Shown: piece by piece, positions 7,004 to 15,344 of the stretch
Layout: every line of letters begins with the position of its first letter
Numbering within the stretch: position 1 is the first letter of the stretch
Source of the DNA: Gammaproteobacteria bacterium
Lineage (GTDB): Bacteria; Pseudomonadota; Gammaproteobacteria; J044
Assembly (NCBI GenBank): GCA_026995955.1
Contig: JALWNJ010000214.1
Span: 1-15,574, forward strand
Direction: 5' to 3'
DNA length: 15,574 bases
Notes under the pieces: model-generated
The model's database searches: none
The model's input: only the letters and a program-made list of their open reading frames with translations
Told to the model about the DNA's origin: nothing
Translations under genes and position numbers: made by a program

Positions 7004-9604
7004 ATGACCCAGGCCCCCTCCAAGCGCAGCACCGACCGCCATACGCCAATGATGCAGCAGTATCTGGCGATCAAGGCGGAGCACCCGGACATCCTGCTGT
7101 TCTACCGCATGGGGGACTTCTACGAGCTGTTCTACGACGATGCCCGACGGGCTGCGGAACTGCTCGACATCACCCTCACCCAGCGCGGCCAGTCGGCGGG
7201 CGAGCCGATTCCCATGGCCGGCGTACCGGTGCACGCGGTGGAGAACTACCTGGGGCGGCTGGTGCGCATGGGCGAGTCGGTGGCAATCTGCGAGCAGATC
7301 GGCGATCCGGCCGCCAGCAAGGGGCCGGTGGAGCGCAGGGTGGTGCGCATCGTCACCCCGGGCACGCTGACCGAGGAGGCCCTGCTCGACGAGCGCCGCG
7401 AGAACCTGCTGGCGGCGCTGGCCAGCCAGGCCGGTCGACATGCCCTGGCGCTGCTGGAACTCTCCACCGGCCGCTTCACGGCGCTGGAGGTGGCCGGTGA
7501 CGAGGCCCTGCAGGCGGAGCTGGAGCGCCTGCAGCCGGCCGAGCTGCTGATCGAGGAATCGGCGCCAAGCCCACCCGGTTTCGACGAGGCGCGCCTGCAG
7601 CGGCGCCCGCCCTGGCACTTCGACAGTGCCTCGGCGCGCGAATTGCTGCTGGGCCAGTTCGGCACCCGCGACCTGGCGGGCTTCGGCATCGAGGACCGGC
7701 CCGGCATCATAGCCGCTGCCGGCGCGCTGCTGCAGTACGCGCGCGACACCCAGCGCGGCGCCCTGCCCCACATCGACGGCCTGCAACTGGAACAGCAGGA
7801 CGAGGCGGTGATCCTCGACGCCTGGAGCCGGCGCAACCTGGAGCTGGAGCGCAATCTGCAGGGCGGCGAGGAACACACCCTGGTGTCGGTGCTGGACACC
7901 ACGCGCACGCCGATGGGCGGGCGCCTGCTGCGGCGCTGGATCCACCGCCCGCTGCGCCGTCGCGCGCCGCTGGTGGAACGGCTGGACGCCATCGAGGCGC
8001 TGCAGCAGGGTGGCCGTCTGGAGGCCATCCGTGAGCTGCTGCGCCCGGTGGGCGACATGGAGCGCATCCTCACCCGCATCGTGCTGCGCTCGGCCCGCCC
8101 GCGCGACCTCAAGGCGCTGGGCGTGTCGCTGGCGCAGCTGCCGCTGCTGCAGGCGGAGCTGGCCATGCACGAGGCGCCGCTGCTGCGCCGTTGCGCCGAG
8201 GAGATGGCGGAGTTCCCGCAGCTTGCCGAACTGCTGCAAGGGGCCCTGGTGGAGAATCCGCCGGCGGTGATCCGCGACGGCGGCGTCATCGCCGCCGGCT
8301 ACGACGCCGAACTGGACGAGCTGCGCGCCCTGTCGCAACACGCCGACGGCTTCCTCGAGGAACTGGAGCAGCGCGAGCGGGCACGCACCGGCATCGACAG
8401 GCTGAAGGTGGCCTACAACCGGGTACACGGCTACTACATCGAGGTGTCGCGCGCCCATGCCGACAAGCTGCCGCCGGAGTACCAGCGGCGGCAGACGCTG
8501 AAGAACGCCGAGCGCTACATCACGCCGGAGCTGAAGGCCTTCGAGGACAAGGTGCTGTCGGCCCGCGAGCGCGCCCTGGCCCGCGAAAAGGCGCTCTACG
8601 AGGGCCTGCTGGACACGCTCAGCGAATGGCAGGCACCGCTGCGGCGCAGCGCCCAGGCCCTGGGCCGACTCGACCTGCTGGCGACCCTGGCGGAACGCGG
8701 CCTGGCGCTCGACTACTGCCGGCCGGAGCTGGTGGACGAGGCACGGGTGGAGATCGAGGGTGGCCGTCACCCGGTGGTGGAACGGGTACTGGACGAACCC
8801 TTCGTACCCAACGATGCCCGCCTCGACGACCGCCAGCGGATGCTCATCGTCACCGGACCCAACATGGGCGGCAAGTCCACCTGGATGCGGCAGACCGCGC
8901 TCATCGTGCTGCTGGCGCGCATCGGCAGCCCGGTGCCGGCCAGCCGCGCCGTGGTCGGCGACATCGACCGCATCTTCACCCGCATCGGCGCCGCCGACGA
9001 CCTGGCCTCCGGCCGTTCCACCTTCATGGTGGAGATGACCGAGACCGCCAACATCCTCAACAACGCCACCGACCGCAGCCTGGTGCTGATGGACGAGATC
9101 GGCCGCGGCACCTCCACCTTCGACGGCCTGTCGCTGGCCTGGGCCTGTGCCGAACACCTGGCCAGCCGCAACCGGTCACTGTGCCTGTTCGCCACCCACT
9201 ACTTCGAGCTCACCGCCCTGCCGGAGCAACTGCCCGGCGTGCACAACGTGCACATCGACGCCATCAAGCACGGCGAGAAGATCGTCTTCCTGCACGCTGT
9301 CAAGCCGGGACCGGCGAGTCAGAGCTACGGGCTGGAGGTGGCACGCCTGGCCGGCGTGCCGAAGCGCGTCATCGAACGCGCCCGCCGCCACCTGCGGCGG
9401 CTGGAGGAACAGGGAGCCGCCGACAGTGGGCCGCAACTCGGCCTGTTCGCGCCAGAAGGCGCCAGCGACGCCTCCGCAACGGAGCCGGATGCGCCGCACC
9501 CCGTCCTCGAACGCCTGCGGGACACGGACCCGGACCGGCTCACGCCGCGCCAGGCGCTCGATCTGCTGTACGAACTGAAAGAGACGATCGACGATGGAGC
9601 CTGA
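7004..9604 (+). CDS. mutS: DNA mismatch repair protein MutS
   Basis: MutS recognises mismatches and small loops and recruits MutL. The 866 residues compare with 853 in E. coli. The N-terminal mismatch-binding domain carries [16 protein letters not shown] and [11 protein letters not shown], where F39 and E41 are the stacking Phe and Glu of the FYE motif. The core and clamp follow ([12 protein letters not shown] near residue 470), then the ABC-type ATPase: Walker [15 protein letters not shown] from 617, [14 protein letters not shown], and Walker [19 protein letters not shown] from 693. A C-terminal tetramerisation-type tail ([17 protein letters not shown]) is present. The frame opens at 6950, but ATG 7004 is chosen because only from here does it align with known MutS. 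Neither start has a good Shine-Dalgarno sequence, so the start is less certain than the identity. The stop overlaps tpm. Confidence 0.97.
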   Translation: MTQAPSKRSTDRHTPMMQQYLAIKAEHPDILLFYRMGDFYELFYDDARRAAELLDITLTQRGQSAGEPIPMAGVPVHAVENYLGRLVRMGESVAICEQIGDPAASKGPVERRVVRIVTPGTLTEEALLDERRENLLAALASQAGRHALALLELSTGRFTALEVAGDEALQAELERLQPAELLIEESAPSPPGFDEARLQRRPPWHFDSASARELLLGQFGTRDLAGFGIEDRPGIIAAAGALLQYARDTQRGALPHIDGLQLEQQDEAVILDAWSRRNLELERNLQGGEEHTLVSVLDTTRTPMGGRLLRRWIHRPLRRRAPLVERLDAIEALQQGGRLEAIRELLRPVGDMERILTRIVLRSARPRDLKALGVSLAQLPLLQAELAMHEAPLLRRCAEEMAEFPQLAELLQGALVENPPAVIRDGGVIAAGYDAELDELRALSQHADGFLEELEQRERARTGIDRLKVAYNRVHGYYIEVSRAHADKLPPEYQRRQTLKNAERYITPELKAFEDKVLSARERALAREKALYEGLLDTLSEWQAPLRRSAQALGRLDLLATLAERGLALDYCRPELVDEARVEIEGGRHPVVERVLDEPFVPNDARLDDRQRMLIVTGPNMGGKSTWMRQTALIVLLARIGSPVPASRAVVGDIDRIFTRIGAADDLASGRSTFMVEMTETANILNNATDRSLVLMDEIGRGTSTFDGLSLAWACAEHLASRNRSLCLFATHYFELTALPEQLPGVHNVHIDAIKHGEKIVFLHAVKPGPASQSYGLEVARLAGVPKRVIERARRHLRRLEEQGAADSGPQLGLFAPEGASDASATEPDAPHPVLERLRDTDPDRLTPRQALDLLYELKETIDDGA

Positions 9605-10250
9605 GTTCTGGATCCGGCGCTGGGAGGAAGGCCAGACCGGCTTTCATCTCGACGAGGTCAACCGCCACCTGCAGGACCACTGGCCAGTGCTGGCACTGCC
9701 CGCCGACTGCGGCGTGTTCGTCCCGCTGTGCGGCAAGAGCCTGGACCTGCTGTGGCTGCGGGGCCAGGGCCATGCCGTACTGGGCGTGGAGATCAGTCCC
9801 CGGGCGGTGCGGGAATTCTTTGCCGACAACGGACTCGAGCCGCGGCACGAGACGCGCCCGCCGTTCGAGGCCTGGCACCTCGACGGACTGGAGATCCTGC
9901 AGGGCGACTTCTTCGACCTGCAGCCGATCGACACTGCCGGCTGCGGCGGGCTCTGGGATCGCGCCTCGCTGATCGCCCTGCCGCCGGAGATGCGGCCCCG
10001 CTACGCGGCGCAGCTCACGCGCCTGATGCCGCGCGGCAGCCGCGGCCTGCTGGTGACGCTGGAATATCCGCAGGAAGAGATGCAGGGCCCACCCTTCAGC
10101 GTGACGGGCGAGGAGGTCCGCCGACTCTATGCGGAGGGTTGGCGCATCGAGCCGCTGGCGCGTCACGATGTGCTGGCGGAACAGCCACGCTTTCGCGAAC
10201 GCGGCCTCACCCGGCTGGAGGAATGCGTCTGGCGACTGGAGCGCGTCTGA
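9594..10250 (+). CDS. tpm: Thiopurine S-methyltransferase (bacterial TPMT)
   Basis: A 218-residue cytosolic S-adenosylmethionine-dependent methyltransferase, the size usual for the Pseudomonas enzyme. Bacterial TPMT methylates thiopurines and has been linked in Pseudomonas to selenium and tellurium methylation and resistance. Family marks are the N-terminal [14 protein letters not shown], the SAM-binding motif [15 protein letters not shown] followed by [10 protein letters not shown] (acidic residue for the SAM ribose), the stretch GDFFDL, the [18 protein letters not shown] segment and [15 protein letters not shown]. It starts inside the last codons of mutS, overlapping by 11 bases, so translation is probably coupled and no separate promoter is likely. 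The native substrate cannot be decided from sequence. Confidence 0.95.
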   Translation: MEPEFWIRRWEEGQTGFHLDEVNRHLQDHWPVLALPADCGVFVPLCGKSLDLLWLRGQGHAVLGVEISPRAVREFFADNGLEPRHETRPPFEAWHLDGLEILQGDFFDLQPIDTAGCGGLWDRASLIALPPEMRPRYAAQLTRLMPRGSRGLLVTLEYPQEEMQGPPFSVTGEEVRRLYAEGWRIEPLARHDVLAEQPRFRERGLTRLEECVWRLERV

Positions 10251-10266
10251 TCGGAAGGCCGGTCAG
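10247..10266. terminator. Hairpin spanning both stop codons of convergent genes
   Basis: CTGATCGG (10247-10254), loop AAGG, CCGGTCAG (10259-10266) make an eight-base-pair stem with one G-U pair. The stem contains the tpm TGA and, on the other strand, the stop of the 75-residue gene. It sits exactly where a bidirectional terminator would be useful, but no T-run follows on either side, so intrinsic termination would be weak at best. Confidence 0.3.
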
Positions 10267-10490
10267 CAGGTATCGTCCTGCTCCCCGTCCTCGCGCAGAT
10301 CGTACACCGCCATGATGCTGCGCAACTCGTCCAGGAAGCGCTGGCGCAGGGTATCGTCGAGAGCCCGGGCCGAGGCGCTCACCTCGCCCCGGCTCAGCGC
10401 CTGAATCTCGGCCCGCACCGACTGACAGCCCGCCCGGCAGGCCACCTCCAGCGCCTGGGCCAGGCGTTCCTCCCGTGTCGTCCCGCTCAT
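10263..10490 (-). CDS. Small protein of unknown function, coupled to the SMR transporter gene
   Basis: A 75-residue soluble protein starting MSGTTREERLAQALEVA and ending in DGEQDDTC. I do not recognise it. It is predicted largely helical, with a basic-acidic mix, a pair of cysteines C18 and C22 (CRAGC) and a third as the final residue, C75. It has no signal peptide or membrane segment. The case for a real gene is that its ATG (10490-10488) overlaps the transporter stop as ATGA, the common coupling arrangement, and that it runs right up to a hairpin at the tpm end. There is no independent promoter. A CxxxC pair plus a terminal Cys could bind metal or be redox active, but that is speculation. 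Confidence 0.6.
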   Translation of the reverse strand: MSGTTREERLAQALEVACRAGCQSVRAEIQALSRGEVSASARALDDTLRQRFLDELRSIMAVYDLREDGEQDDTC

Positions 10491-10816
10491 TCCACGCTCA
10501 TGTCCGAAAACAGTTGCAGCACCACCACCCCGGCCACGATCAGCCCCATGCCGACGACCGCCGGCAGATCGGGACGCTGACCATAGACCACGATGGCCAG
10601 CAGGGTCACCAGCACGATGCCCACCCCCGACCACAGCGCATAGACCGGCCCCACCGGCAGATGACGCAGGGTCAGGCTCAGCAGCCAGAACGCCAGGCCA
10701 TAGCCCAGCACCACCACCACGGTGGGCAGGGGCCGGGTGAATCCGTCGGCCGCCTTCAGCGCCGTGGTCGCCGCCACCTCGGCGACGATGGCGATGGCCA
10801 GGTAGAGATAGGCCAT
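10487..10816 (-). CDS. emrE: EmrE-type small multidrug resistance transporter
   Basis: A 109-residue inner-membrane protein with four hydrophobic helices, the standard SMR size (EmrE 110). It acts as a dual-topology dimer exchanging protons for cationic toxic compounds such as quaternary ammonium ions. The functional residues of EmrE are all present one position earlier: the essential proton- and drug-binding glutamate E13 in IVAEVAATTALK, Y39, Y59 and W62 in YALWSGVGIVLVTLL. GQRPDLPAVVGMGLIVAGV also matches EmrE. These favour the drug-exporting branch over the guanidinium exporter branch (SugE/Gdx). The ATG at 10816-10814 has AGGAGG about eight bases upstream. It is transcribed away from yrbG from a probable promoter at 10847-10875 and is followed by a coupled small gene. 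Confidence 0.93.
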   Translation of the reverse strand: MAYLYLAIAIVAEVAATTALKAADGFTRPLPTVVVVLGYGLAFWLLSLTLRHLPVGPVYALWSGVGIVLVTLLAIVVYGQRPDLPAVVGMGLIVAGVVVLQLFSDMSVE

Positions 10817-10846
10817 GGCTCGCCCTCCTGCCCGAGAAAAGGGGCA

Positions 10847-10875
10847 ATTATAGGGGATGCCGGGGCCTGCGGCAC
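10847..10875 (-). promoter_or_regulatory. Probable sigma-70 promoter for the SMR transporter gene
   Basis: On the minus strand a perfect -10, TATAAT (10852-10847), lies about 31 bases before the transporter ATG. The -35 at a 17-base spacing is GTGCCG (10875-10870), a weak three of six, so strength or dependence on an activator is unclear. The predicted leader is about 24 bases and contains the AGGAGG site. Confidence 0.6.
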
Positions 10876-10879
10876 CTCG

Positions 10880-10908
10880 CGGACAGGCGACCGGCCATGC
10901 TCTATAAT
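10880..10908 (+). promoter_or_regulatory. Probable sigma-70 promoter for yrbG and the kds-lpt operon
   Basis: CGGACA (10880-10885, four of six) and a perfect TATAAT (10903-10908) are separated by 17 bases. Transcription would start near 10915, only about 18 bases before the yrbG ATG at 10933. Because the -10 lies inside the reading frame that opens at 10897, this also argues for the downstream yrbG start. Confidence 0.7.
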
Positions 10909-10932
10909 TGCCCGCTCGTTCCCGGAGCCACC

Positions 10933-11928
10933 ATGTCACTCGCACTTTCCCTGCTAGCCATCGTCGCCGGACTCGCCCTGCTGGTATGGGGGGCCGACCG
11001 CTTCGTGCTCGGCGCCGCCAGCCTGGCGCGGACCCTGGGCGTGTCGCCGCTGGTCATCGGTATCACGGTGGTGGGCTTCGGCACCTCGGCGCCGGAGCTG
11101 CTCATCTCCACCATCGCCGCGCTGGAGGGCACGCCCCAGCTCGCGGTGGGCAACGCCATCGGCTCCAACATCGCCAACATCGCCCTGATCCTCGGCGTCA
11201 CCGCGCTCATCACCCCGCTGGCCGTGCATTCGAAGACCCTGCGCCACGAGTTCCCGCTGCTGCTGGGCGTGTCGCTGCTGACCTGGTGGCTGCTGGCCGA
11301 CGGCACCCTGGGCCGGATCGACGGACTGCTCCTGCTGGTCCTGCTGCTGCTGGTCATGATCTGGCTGGTGTGGGACGCACTGCGTGCACGGCCCGACGAT
11401 CCCCTCAGCCAGGAACTGGTGGCCGAGCTGGAGCAGGACCTGCCGCCCACGATGAGCACCGGCCGTGCCCTCATGTGGTTCCTGATCGGCCTGGTGGTGC
11501 TGGTCGCCAGCTCGCGCATGCTGGTCTGGGGCGCTGTCAACATCGCTCATGCCCTGGGGGTGAGCGACCTGGTCATCGGTCTGACCATCGTCGCCCTCGG
11601 CACCAGCCTGCCGGAACTGGCCGCCTCCATCGTCAGCGCCCGTCGCGGCGAGGCCGACCTGGCGCTGGGCAACGTGCTCGGTTCCAACCTGTTCAACACC
11701 CTGGGGGTGCTGGGCCTGCCGGGGCTGATCCACCCGGCCGTGCTGGAGGCGGGCGTCCTCGACCGCGACCTGCCGGTGATGCTGGCACTGACGGTGCTGC
11801 TGTTCGCCATGGCCTATGGCTTCCGCGGCCCGGGACGCATCAACCGCTGGGAGGGCGGTTTTCTGCTAGCCTGTTTTGCAGGCTATCAGTGGTACATCTA
11901 CCAGAGCATCCAGACCACCGCGACATGA
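10933..11928 (+). CDS. yrbG: Calcium/sodium antiporter family inner-membrane protein
   Basis: A 331-residue membrane protein of the Ca2+/cation antiporter (CaCA) superfamily, close in length to E. coli YrbG (about 325). The two inverted halves that define the family are visible: first alpha repeat GFGTSAPELLISTIAAL followed by AVGNAIGSNIANIALILG, second alpha repeat ALGTSLPELAASIVSA followed by ALGNVLGSNLFNTLGVLG. The two glutamates in TSAPE and TSLPE are the expected ion ligands. A hydrophilic acidic loop (about 150-175, ARPDDPLSQELVAELEQDL) joins the halves. About ten hydrophobic helices can be counted. The start ATG 10933 follows GGAG; upstream codons would include the promoter. The gene begins the kds-lpt operon, as in E. 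coli, though no role in lipopolysaccharide is established for it. Confidence 0.93.
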   Translation: MSLALSLLAIVAGLALLVWGADRFVLGAASLARTLGVSPLVIGITVVGFGTSAPELLISTIAALEGTPQLAVGNAIGSNIANIALILGVTALITPLAVHSKTLRHEFPLLLGVSLLTWWLLADGTLGRIDGLLLLVLLLLVMIWLVWDALRARPDDPLSQELVAELEQDLPPTMSTGRALMWFLIGLVVLVASSRMLVWGAVNIAHALGVSDLVIGLTIVALGTSLPELAASIVSARRGEADLALGNVLGSNLFNTLGVLGLPGLIHPAVLEAGVLDRDLPVMLALTVLLFAMAYGFRGPGRINRWEGGFLLACFAGYQWYIYQSIQTTAT

Positions 11929-12905
11929 ACGACGGACATGCCGACAAGCTGAAGGCCCTGGGCCGGGCAGTGGTGGAGACCGAGCGTGCGGCCGTGGACG
12001 CCCTGCTGCCCCGCATCGACGACGACTTCGTGCGCGCCTGCGACCTGTGCCTGGCCTGTCGTGGCCGCATCGTGGTCACCGGCATGGGCAAGTCGGGCCA
12101 CATCGGCAGCAAGATCGCCGCAACCCTGGCCAGCACCGGCTCGCCGGCCTTCTTCGTCCACCCGGGCGAGGCCAGCCATGGCGACCTGGGCATGATCACC
12201 GCCGAGGACGTGGTCATCGCCATTTCCAACTCGGGCGAGACCGAGGAGCTGCTGACCATCGTCCCCATCATCCGCCGTCTCGGCGTGCCGCTGATCGCCA
12301 TGACCGGCAACCCGGCCTCCAGCCTGGCGCGCGAGGCGGAAGTGAATCTCGACATCAGCGTGGAGAAGGAGGCCTGCCCGCTGGGGCTGGCGCCCACGGC
12401 CTCCACCACCGCCACCCTGGTGATGGGCGATGCCCTGGCCGTGGCGCTGCTGGAAGCGCGCGGCTTCACCGCCGACGACTTCGCCCGCTCGCACCCGGGG
12501 GGGCGACTGGGCCGGCGCCTGCTGCTGCATGTCGCCGACATCATGCGTCGTGACGAGCAGCTGCCCAGGGTCGGCCCCGAGACCCGGCTCGACCAGGCCC
12601 TGCTGGAGATCTCGCGCAAGGGCCTGGGCATGACCGCCATCGTCGACGAACAGAACCGCGTGATCGGCGTCTATACCGACGGCGACCTGCGGCGCAGCCT
12701 GGACCAGCGCATCGACATCCACGAAACCGAGGTGGGCCAGGTCATGACCCACCCCTGCCGCACCGCACGCCCCGACATGCTGGCGGTGGAGGCGCTGAAG
12801 CTGATGGAGGACCACCGCATCAACGCCCTGCCGGTGGTGGACGAAGAAGGGCGCATGATCGGCGCCCTCAACATGCACGACCTGCTGCGCGCGGGCGTGG
12901 TCTGA
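11925..12905 (+). CDS. kdsD: D-arabinose 5-phosphate isomerase
   Basis: KdsD converts ribulose 5-phosphate to arabinose 5-phosphate, the first dedicated step to Kdo, the inner-core sugar of lipopolysaccharide. The 326 residues (E. coli 328) comprise a sugar-isomerase SIS domain and two CBS domains. In SIS, GMGKSGHIGSKIAATLASTG has K56 (E. coli K59), ISNSGETEELL binds phosphate, and SHPGGRLGRRLL has H190 (E. coli catalytic H193). The CBS pair begins near HVADIMRRDEQLPRV and includes VIGVYTDGDLRR and VMTHPCRTARP, ending IGALNMHDLLRAGVV. The ATG at 11925 overlaps the yrbG stop as ATGA, so translation is coupled. kdsC follows after 13 bases. Confidence 0.97.
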   Translation: MNDGHADKLKALGRAVVETERAAVDALLPRIDDDFVRACDLCLACRGRIVVTGMGKSGHIGSKIAATLASTGSPAFFVHPGEASHGDLGMITAEDVVIAISNSGETEELLTIVPIIRRLGVPLIAMTGNPASSLAREAEVNLDISVEKEACPLGLAPTASTTATLVMGDALAVALLEARGFTADDFARSHPGGRLGRRLLLHVADIMRRDEQLPRVGPETRLDQALLEISRKGLGMTAIVDEQNRVIGVYTDGDLRRSLDQRIDIHETEVGQVMTHPCRTARPDMLAVEALKLMEDHRINALPVVDEEGRMIGALNMHDLLRAGVV

Positions 12906-12918
12906 ACGGAGCGAGACG

Positions 12919-13443
12919 ATGCAGGACATCCTCGAAAAGGCGCGCGACATCCGCATGGTGATCTTCGATGTCGATGGCGTGCTCACCGACGGCAGTCTGT
13001 TCGTGGGCGACGACGGCCAGGAATACAAGGCCTTCAACTCGAAGGACGGGCACGGCATGCGCATGCTGCAGGAGGCCGGCGTGGAGATCGCCATCCTCAC
13101 CGGCCGCACCTCAAATGTAGTGCGCCTGCGCATGGAGGAACTGGGCATCGAGCGGGTGATGCAGGGCCACCGCGCCAAGCTGCCGGCCTTCGAGGCCCTG
13201 CTGGCGGACAGCGGCCTGGCCCCGGAGCAGATCGCCTATGTCGGTGACGATGTGGTCGATCTACCGGTGATGACCCGGGTGGGACTGGCCATCGGCGTGG
13301 CCGACGCCCATCCGCTGGTCAAGCGCCATGCCCACTGGCTCACCGGCAGCCCTGGCGGGCGCGGGGCGGCGCGCGAGGTCTGCGAGCTGATCCTGGAGGC
13401 CCGCGGCGAGCTCGACGCGCTGCTGGCGCGCTACCTGCAATGA
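12919..13443 (+). CDS. kdsC: 3-deoxy-D-manno-octulosonate 8-phosphate phosphatase
   Basis: KdsC removes phosphate from Kdo 8-phosphate to give Kdo. The 174-residue protein is a C0-type HAD phosphatase that forms tetramers in known cases. Motif I VIFDVDGVLTDG has nucleophile D17 and acid-base D19, motif II is ILTGRTS, motif III the lysine in GHRAKLPAFEALL, and motif IV YVGDDVVDLPVM. The glycine-rich C-terminal tail GGRGAAREVCELIL, which reaches the neighbouring subunit's active site in the family, is intact. It is shorter than E. coli KdsC (about 188) mainly at the N-terminus. CGGAG lies eight bases before the start. The stop overlaps the lptC start by four bases. Confidence 0.97.
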   Translation: MQDILEKARDIRMVIFDVDGVLTDGSLFVGDDGQEYKAFNSKDGHGMRMLQEAGVEIAILTGRTSNVVRLRMEELGIERVMQGHRAKLPAFEALLADSGLAPEQIAYVGDDVVDLPVMTRVGLAIGVADAHPLVKRHAHWLTGSPGGRGAAREVCELILEARGELDALLARYLQ

Positions 13444-14000
13444 GGCTGCGCGGCCTGCTGGGCCTGCTGCTGGTGCTGGCCGTGGCGGCCTTCAGCTGGT
13501 GGGTGCAGCAGTTGTCCCGGGAACTGGAGCAGCGGCCGGACCGGCGGCACCAGGAGCGTGTGGACTACTACCTGGAGGGCTTCAGCGTGCTGGCCACCGA
13601 TGCCGGCGGCACGCCGCGCTATCGGCTCGACGGGCGGCGTCTGGAGCACCGCGTGCCCTCCGACACCGCCACCATGAGCGACCCGGTGCTGCGCTGGTAT
13701 CCCGACGCGGGTCCCGAGGTGACCCTGCGCGCAGAGCGCGCCGAGGGCAGCCCGGGCGGCGAGGAGGTGCTGCTGGCCGGCGAGGTGACCCTGAACCGCC
13801 CCGCCTGGCAGGATCAGGACCGCGTCGATGCGCGCACCCGCAACCTGCGCGTGCGCCCGGCCCAGCGCACCGCGCACACCCCGGAACCGGCCCAGGCCGA
13901 GGGCGAGCGCTATCGCATCCGGGGCCGCGGGCTCGCGCTCGACCTGAATCGCGGTACACTCACGCTGGAACACGAGGTACGCGGAACCCATGCGCCCTGA
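13440..14000 (+). CDS. lptC: Lipopolysaccharide export protein LptC
   Basis: LptC is the bitopic inner-membrane part of the Lpt machine that receives lipopolysaccharide from LptB2FG and passes it to LptA. The 186 residues (E. coli 191) have one N-terminal hydrophobic helix (about 4-24, GLLGLLLVLAVAAFSWWVQQL) and a periplasmic beta-rich domain with YYLEGFSVLATDAGGTPRYRL and repeated strands such as VLLAGEVTLNRP and VDARTRNLRV. Sequence conservation in this family is low, so the call leans on the membrane topology, the YxLxxxxxxxxDxxGxxxYxL pattern and the position between kdsC and lptA. A segment at about 140-155 (QRTAHTPEPAQAEGE) looks like a loop insertion. Start overlaps kdsC as ATGA, end overlaps lptA by 11 bases. 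Confidence 0.9.
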   Translation: MRLRGLLGLLLVLAVAAFSWWVQQLSRELEQRPDRRHQERVDYYLEGFSVLATDAGGTPRYRLDGRRLEHRVPSDTATMSDPVLRWYPDAGPEVTLRAERAEGSPGGEEVLLAGEVTLNRPAWQDQDRVDARTRNLRVRPAQRTAHTPEPAQAEGERYRIRGRGLALDLNRGTLTLEHEVRGTHAP

Positions 14001-14553
14001 TGCCCTCAAGCAGCTTCTCCTGTTCCTGCCCCTGCTGGCCCTGCTCGCGCCCGGGACCCTGCCTGCCCTGAGCAGCGACCGCGAGCAGCCCGTACACATC
14101 GAGGCCGACCGTCTGGTGATCGACGAACCCAAGGGCACCATGACCTACAGCGGCCATGCCCGGCTCACCCAGGGCAGCATCGTCCTGGAGGCGGATCGCG
14201 TGGTGCTCTACAGCCACCAGCGGCGTCTGACCCGGGCCGAGGCCAGCGGCAACCCGGTGCGCTTCCGCCAGAAGACCGACGACGGCCATCTGATCCGCGC
14301 CCGCGCCCGGCGCATGGAATACGAGGTGGCCACGCGTCTTCTGCGGCTGCGCGGCGAGGCCGAGCTGTGGCAGGACGAGAATCACATCCGCAGCCCCCGC
14401 ATCGACTACGACATGGCCAGCAACCGGGTCGAGGCCCGGGGCAGGCCCGGCACCGACGCCCCCCCGGGCAGCAAGCCGGGACGGGTCGAGATCATCCTGC
14501 AGCCGGAGACGGTGTCCGACCACCAAAGCGGCGATGGGGACCCGCCACGGTGA
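13990..14553 (+). CDS. lptA: Lipopolysaccharide transport periplasmic protein LptA
   Basis: LptA forms the periplasmic bridge carrying lipopolysaccharide from LptC to LptD. The 187 residues (E. coli 185) start with a Sec signal peptide ([20 protein letters not shown], probable cleavage around 25-29). The beta-jellyroll domain shows the family pattern [20 protein letters not shown], then [21 protein letters not shown], repeated as [21 protein letters not shown] and [21 protein letters not shown]. The C-terminal tail is polar ([21 protein letters not shown]). It starts 11 bases before the lptC stop, and its own TGA is contained in the GTGA that starts lptB. Confidence 0.95.
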   Translation: MRPDALKQLLLFLPLLALLAPGTLPALSSDREQPVHIEADRLVIDEPKGTMTYSGHARLTQGSIVLEADRVVLYSHQRRLTRAEASGNPVRFRQKTDDGHLIRARARRMEYEVATRLLRLRGEAELWQDENHIRSPRIDYDMASNRVEARGRPGTDAPPGSKPGRVEIILQPETVSDHQSGDGDPPR

Positions 14554-15275
14554 AGACCCTGCGTGCCAGCAATCTGGTCAAGCGCTATCGCCGCCGCACG
14601 GTGCTCGACGGCGTCTCCATCGAGGTGCGCCAGGGCGAGGTGGTGGGCCTGCTGGGACCCAACGGCGCCGGCAAGACCACCAGCTTCTACATGATCGTGG
14701 GCCTGGTCCCGCCCGACGAGGGCGAGATCTGGCTCGACCGCCAGGAGATCACCGACTTCCCCATGCATGCCCGCGCGCGCATGGGCGTGGGTTACCTGCC
14801 GCAGGAGGCCTCGGTGTTCCGCAAGCTCAGCGTGGCCGACAACCTGCGTGCCGTGCTCGAGCTGCGCGAGGACCTCGATGCGCAGGGCCGCGAGCAGGCC
14901 CTGCAGGCGCTGCTCGACGAGTTCCAGATCGACCACATCCGGGACAACCTGGGCATCAGCCTGTCCGGCGGTGAGCGGCGGCGGGTGGAGATCGCCCGCG
15001 CGGTGGCCTCGGAGCCGGCCTTCATGCTGCTCGACGAGCCCTTCGCCGGTGTCGATCCGATCTCGGTGCTGGACATCCAGCGCATCATCACGCATCTCAC
15101 CGAACGCGGCATCGGCGTGCTCATTACCGACCACAACGTGCGCGAGACCCTGAGCATCTGCGCGCGCGGCTACATCCTCAGCGATGGAAAGGTCCTGGCC
15201 GAAGGCCCGCCCGAGGCGATCCTCGCCGACCAGCGCGTGCGCGAGGTCTATCTGGGGCGGGAATTCAGCCTGTGA
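14550..15275 (+). CDS. lptB: Lipopolysaccharide export ATP-binding protein LptB
   Basis: LptB is the cytoplasmic ATPase dimer that powers lipopolysaccharide extraction through LptF and LptG. With the GTG start at 14550 it has 241 residues, the same as E. coli LptB. ABC motifs run in order: Walker [17 protein letters not shown]-loop [14 protein letters not shown], signature [14 protein letters not shown], Walker [17 protein letters not shown] and switch histidine in [11 protein letters not shown]. The C-terminus, LGREFSL, is typical of the family. The GTG overlaps the lptA stop as GTGA with GGGGA a little upstream. The frame is open further left to 14367, but that part only shadows lptA. LptF and LptG are usually encoded elsewhere and are not in this window. 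Confidence 0.97.
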   Translation: MKTLRASNLVKRYRRRTVLDGVSIEVRQGEVVGLLGPNGAGKTTSFYMIVGLVPPDEGEIWLDRQEITDFPMHARARMGVGYLPQEASVFRKLSVADNLRAVLELREDLDAQGREQALQALLDEFQIDHIRDNLGISLSGGERRRVEIARAVASEPAFMLLDEPFAGVDPISVLDIQRIITHLTERGIGVLITDHNVRETLSICARGYILSDGKVLAEGPPEAILADQRVREVYLGREFSL

Positions 15276-15315
15276 CCCCAAGCTGCCGGCGTGGGCATGG
15301 CAGGATGCAGAAATG

Positions 15316-15344
15316 ATGCCAACCGCCCTCGCCTCACCTATAAT
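15316..15344 (+). promoter_or_regulatory. Probable sigma-70 promoter for rpoN
   Basis: ATGCCA (15316-15321, four of six at -35), a 17-base spacer, and a perfect TATAAT (15339-15344). Transcription would begin near 15351, after lptB and about 90 bases before rpoN. rpoN could therefore be expressed independently as well as by read-through from the lpt operon. Confidence 0.65.

Larger units (their letters stand above)
10842..10913. repeat. Perfect 12-base inverted repeat whose arms are two divergent -10 boxes
   Basis: GGGCAATTATAG (10842-10853) and CTATAATTGCCC (10902-10913) are exact reverse complements separated by 48 bases. Each arm contains TATAAT reading outward, so the repeat is a mirrored divergent promoter pair for the emrE-type gene (left) and yrbG (right). 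Confidence 0.85.

Noticed and set aside
6905..9157. A 750-residue minus-strand open frame opposite mutS.
   Set aside because: Antisense shadow of MutS; Gln/Arg/Leu/His-rich low-complexity sequence with no recognisable motif.
8191..9972. A 593-residue plus-strand frame across mutS and tpm.
   Set aside because: Out-of-frame shadow of two well-identified genes; composition almost entirely Arg, Gly, Ala and Pro.
11898..13178. A 426-residue minus-strand frame opposite kdsD and kdsC.
   Set aside because: Antisense to two genes with intact catalytic motifs; no motif or binding site of its own.
15278..15306. Possible lptB terminator, CTGCC and GGCAG around 15288-15305.
   Set aside because: The stem is only five pairs with a long loop and no T-run.
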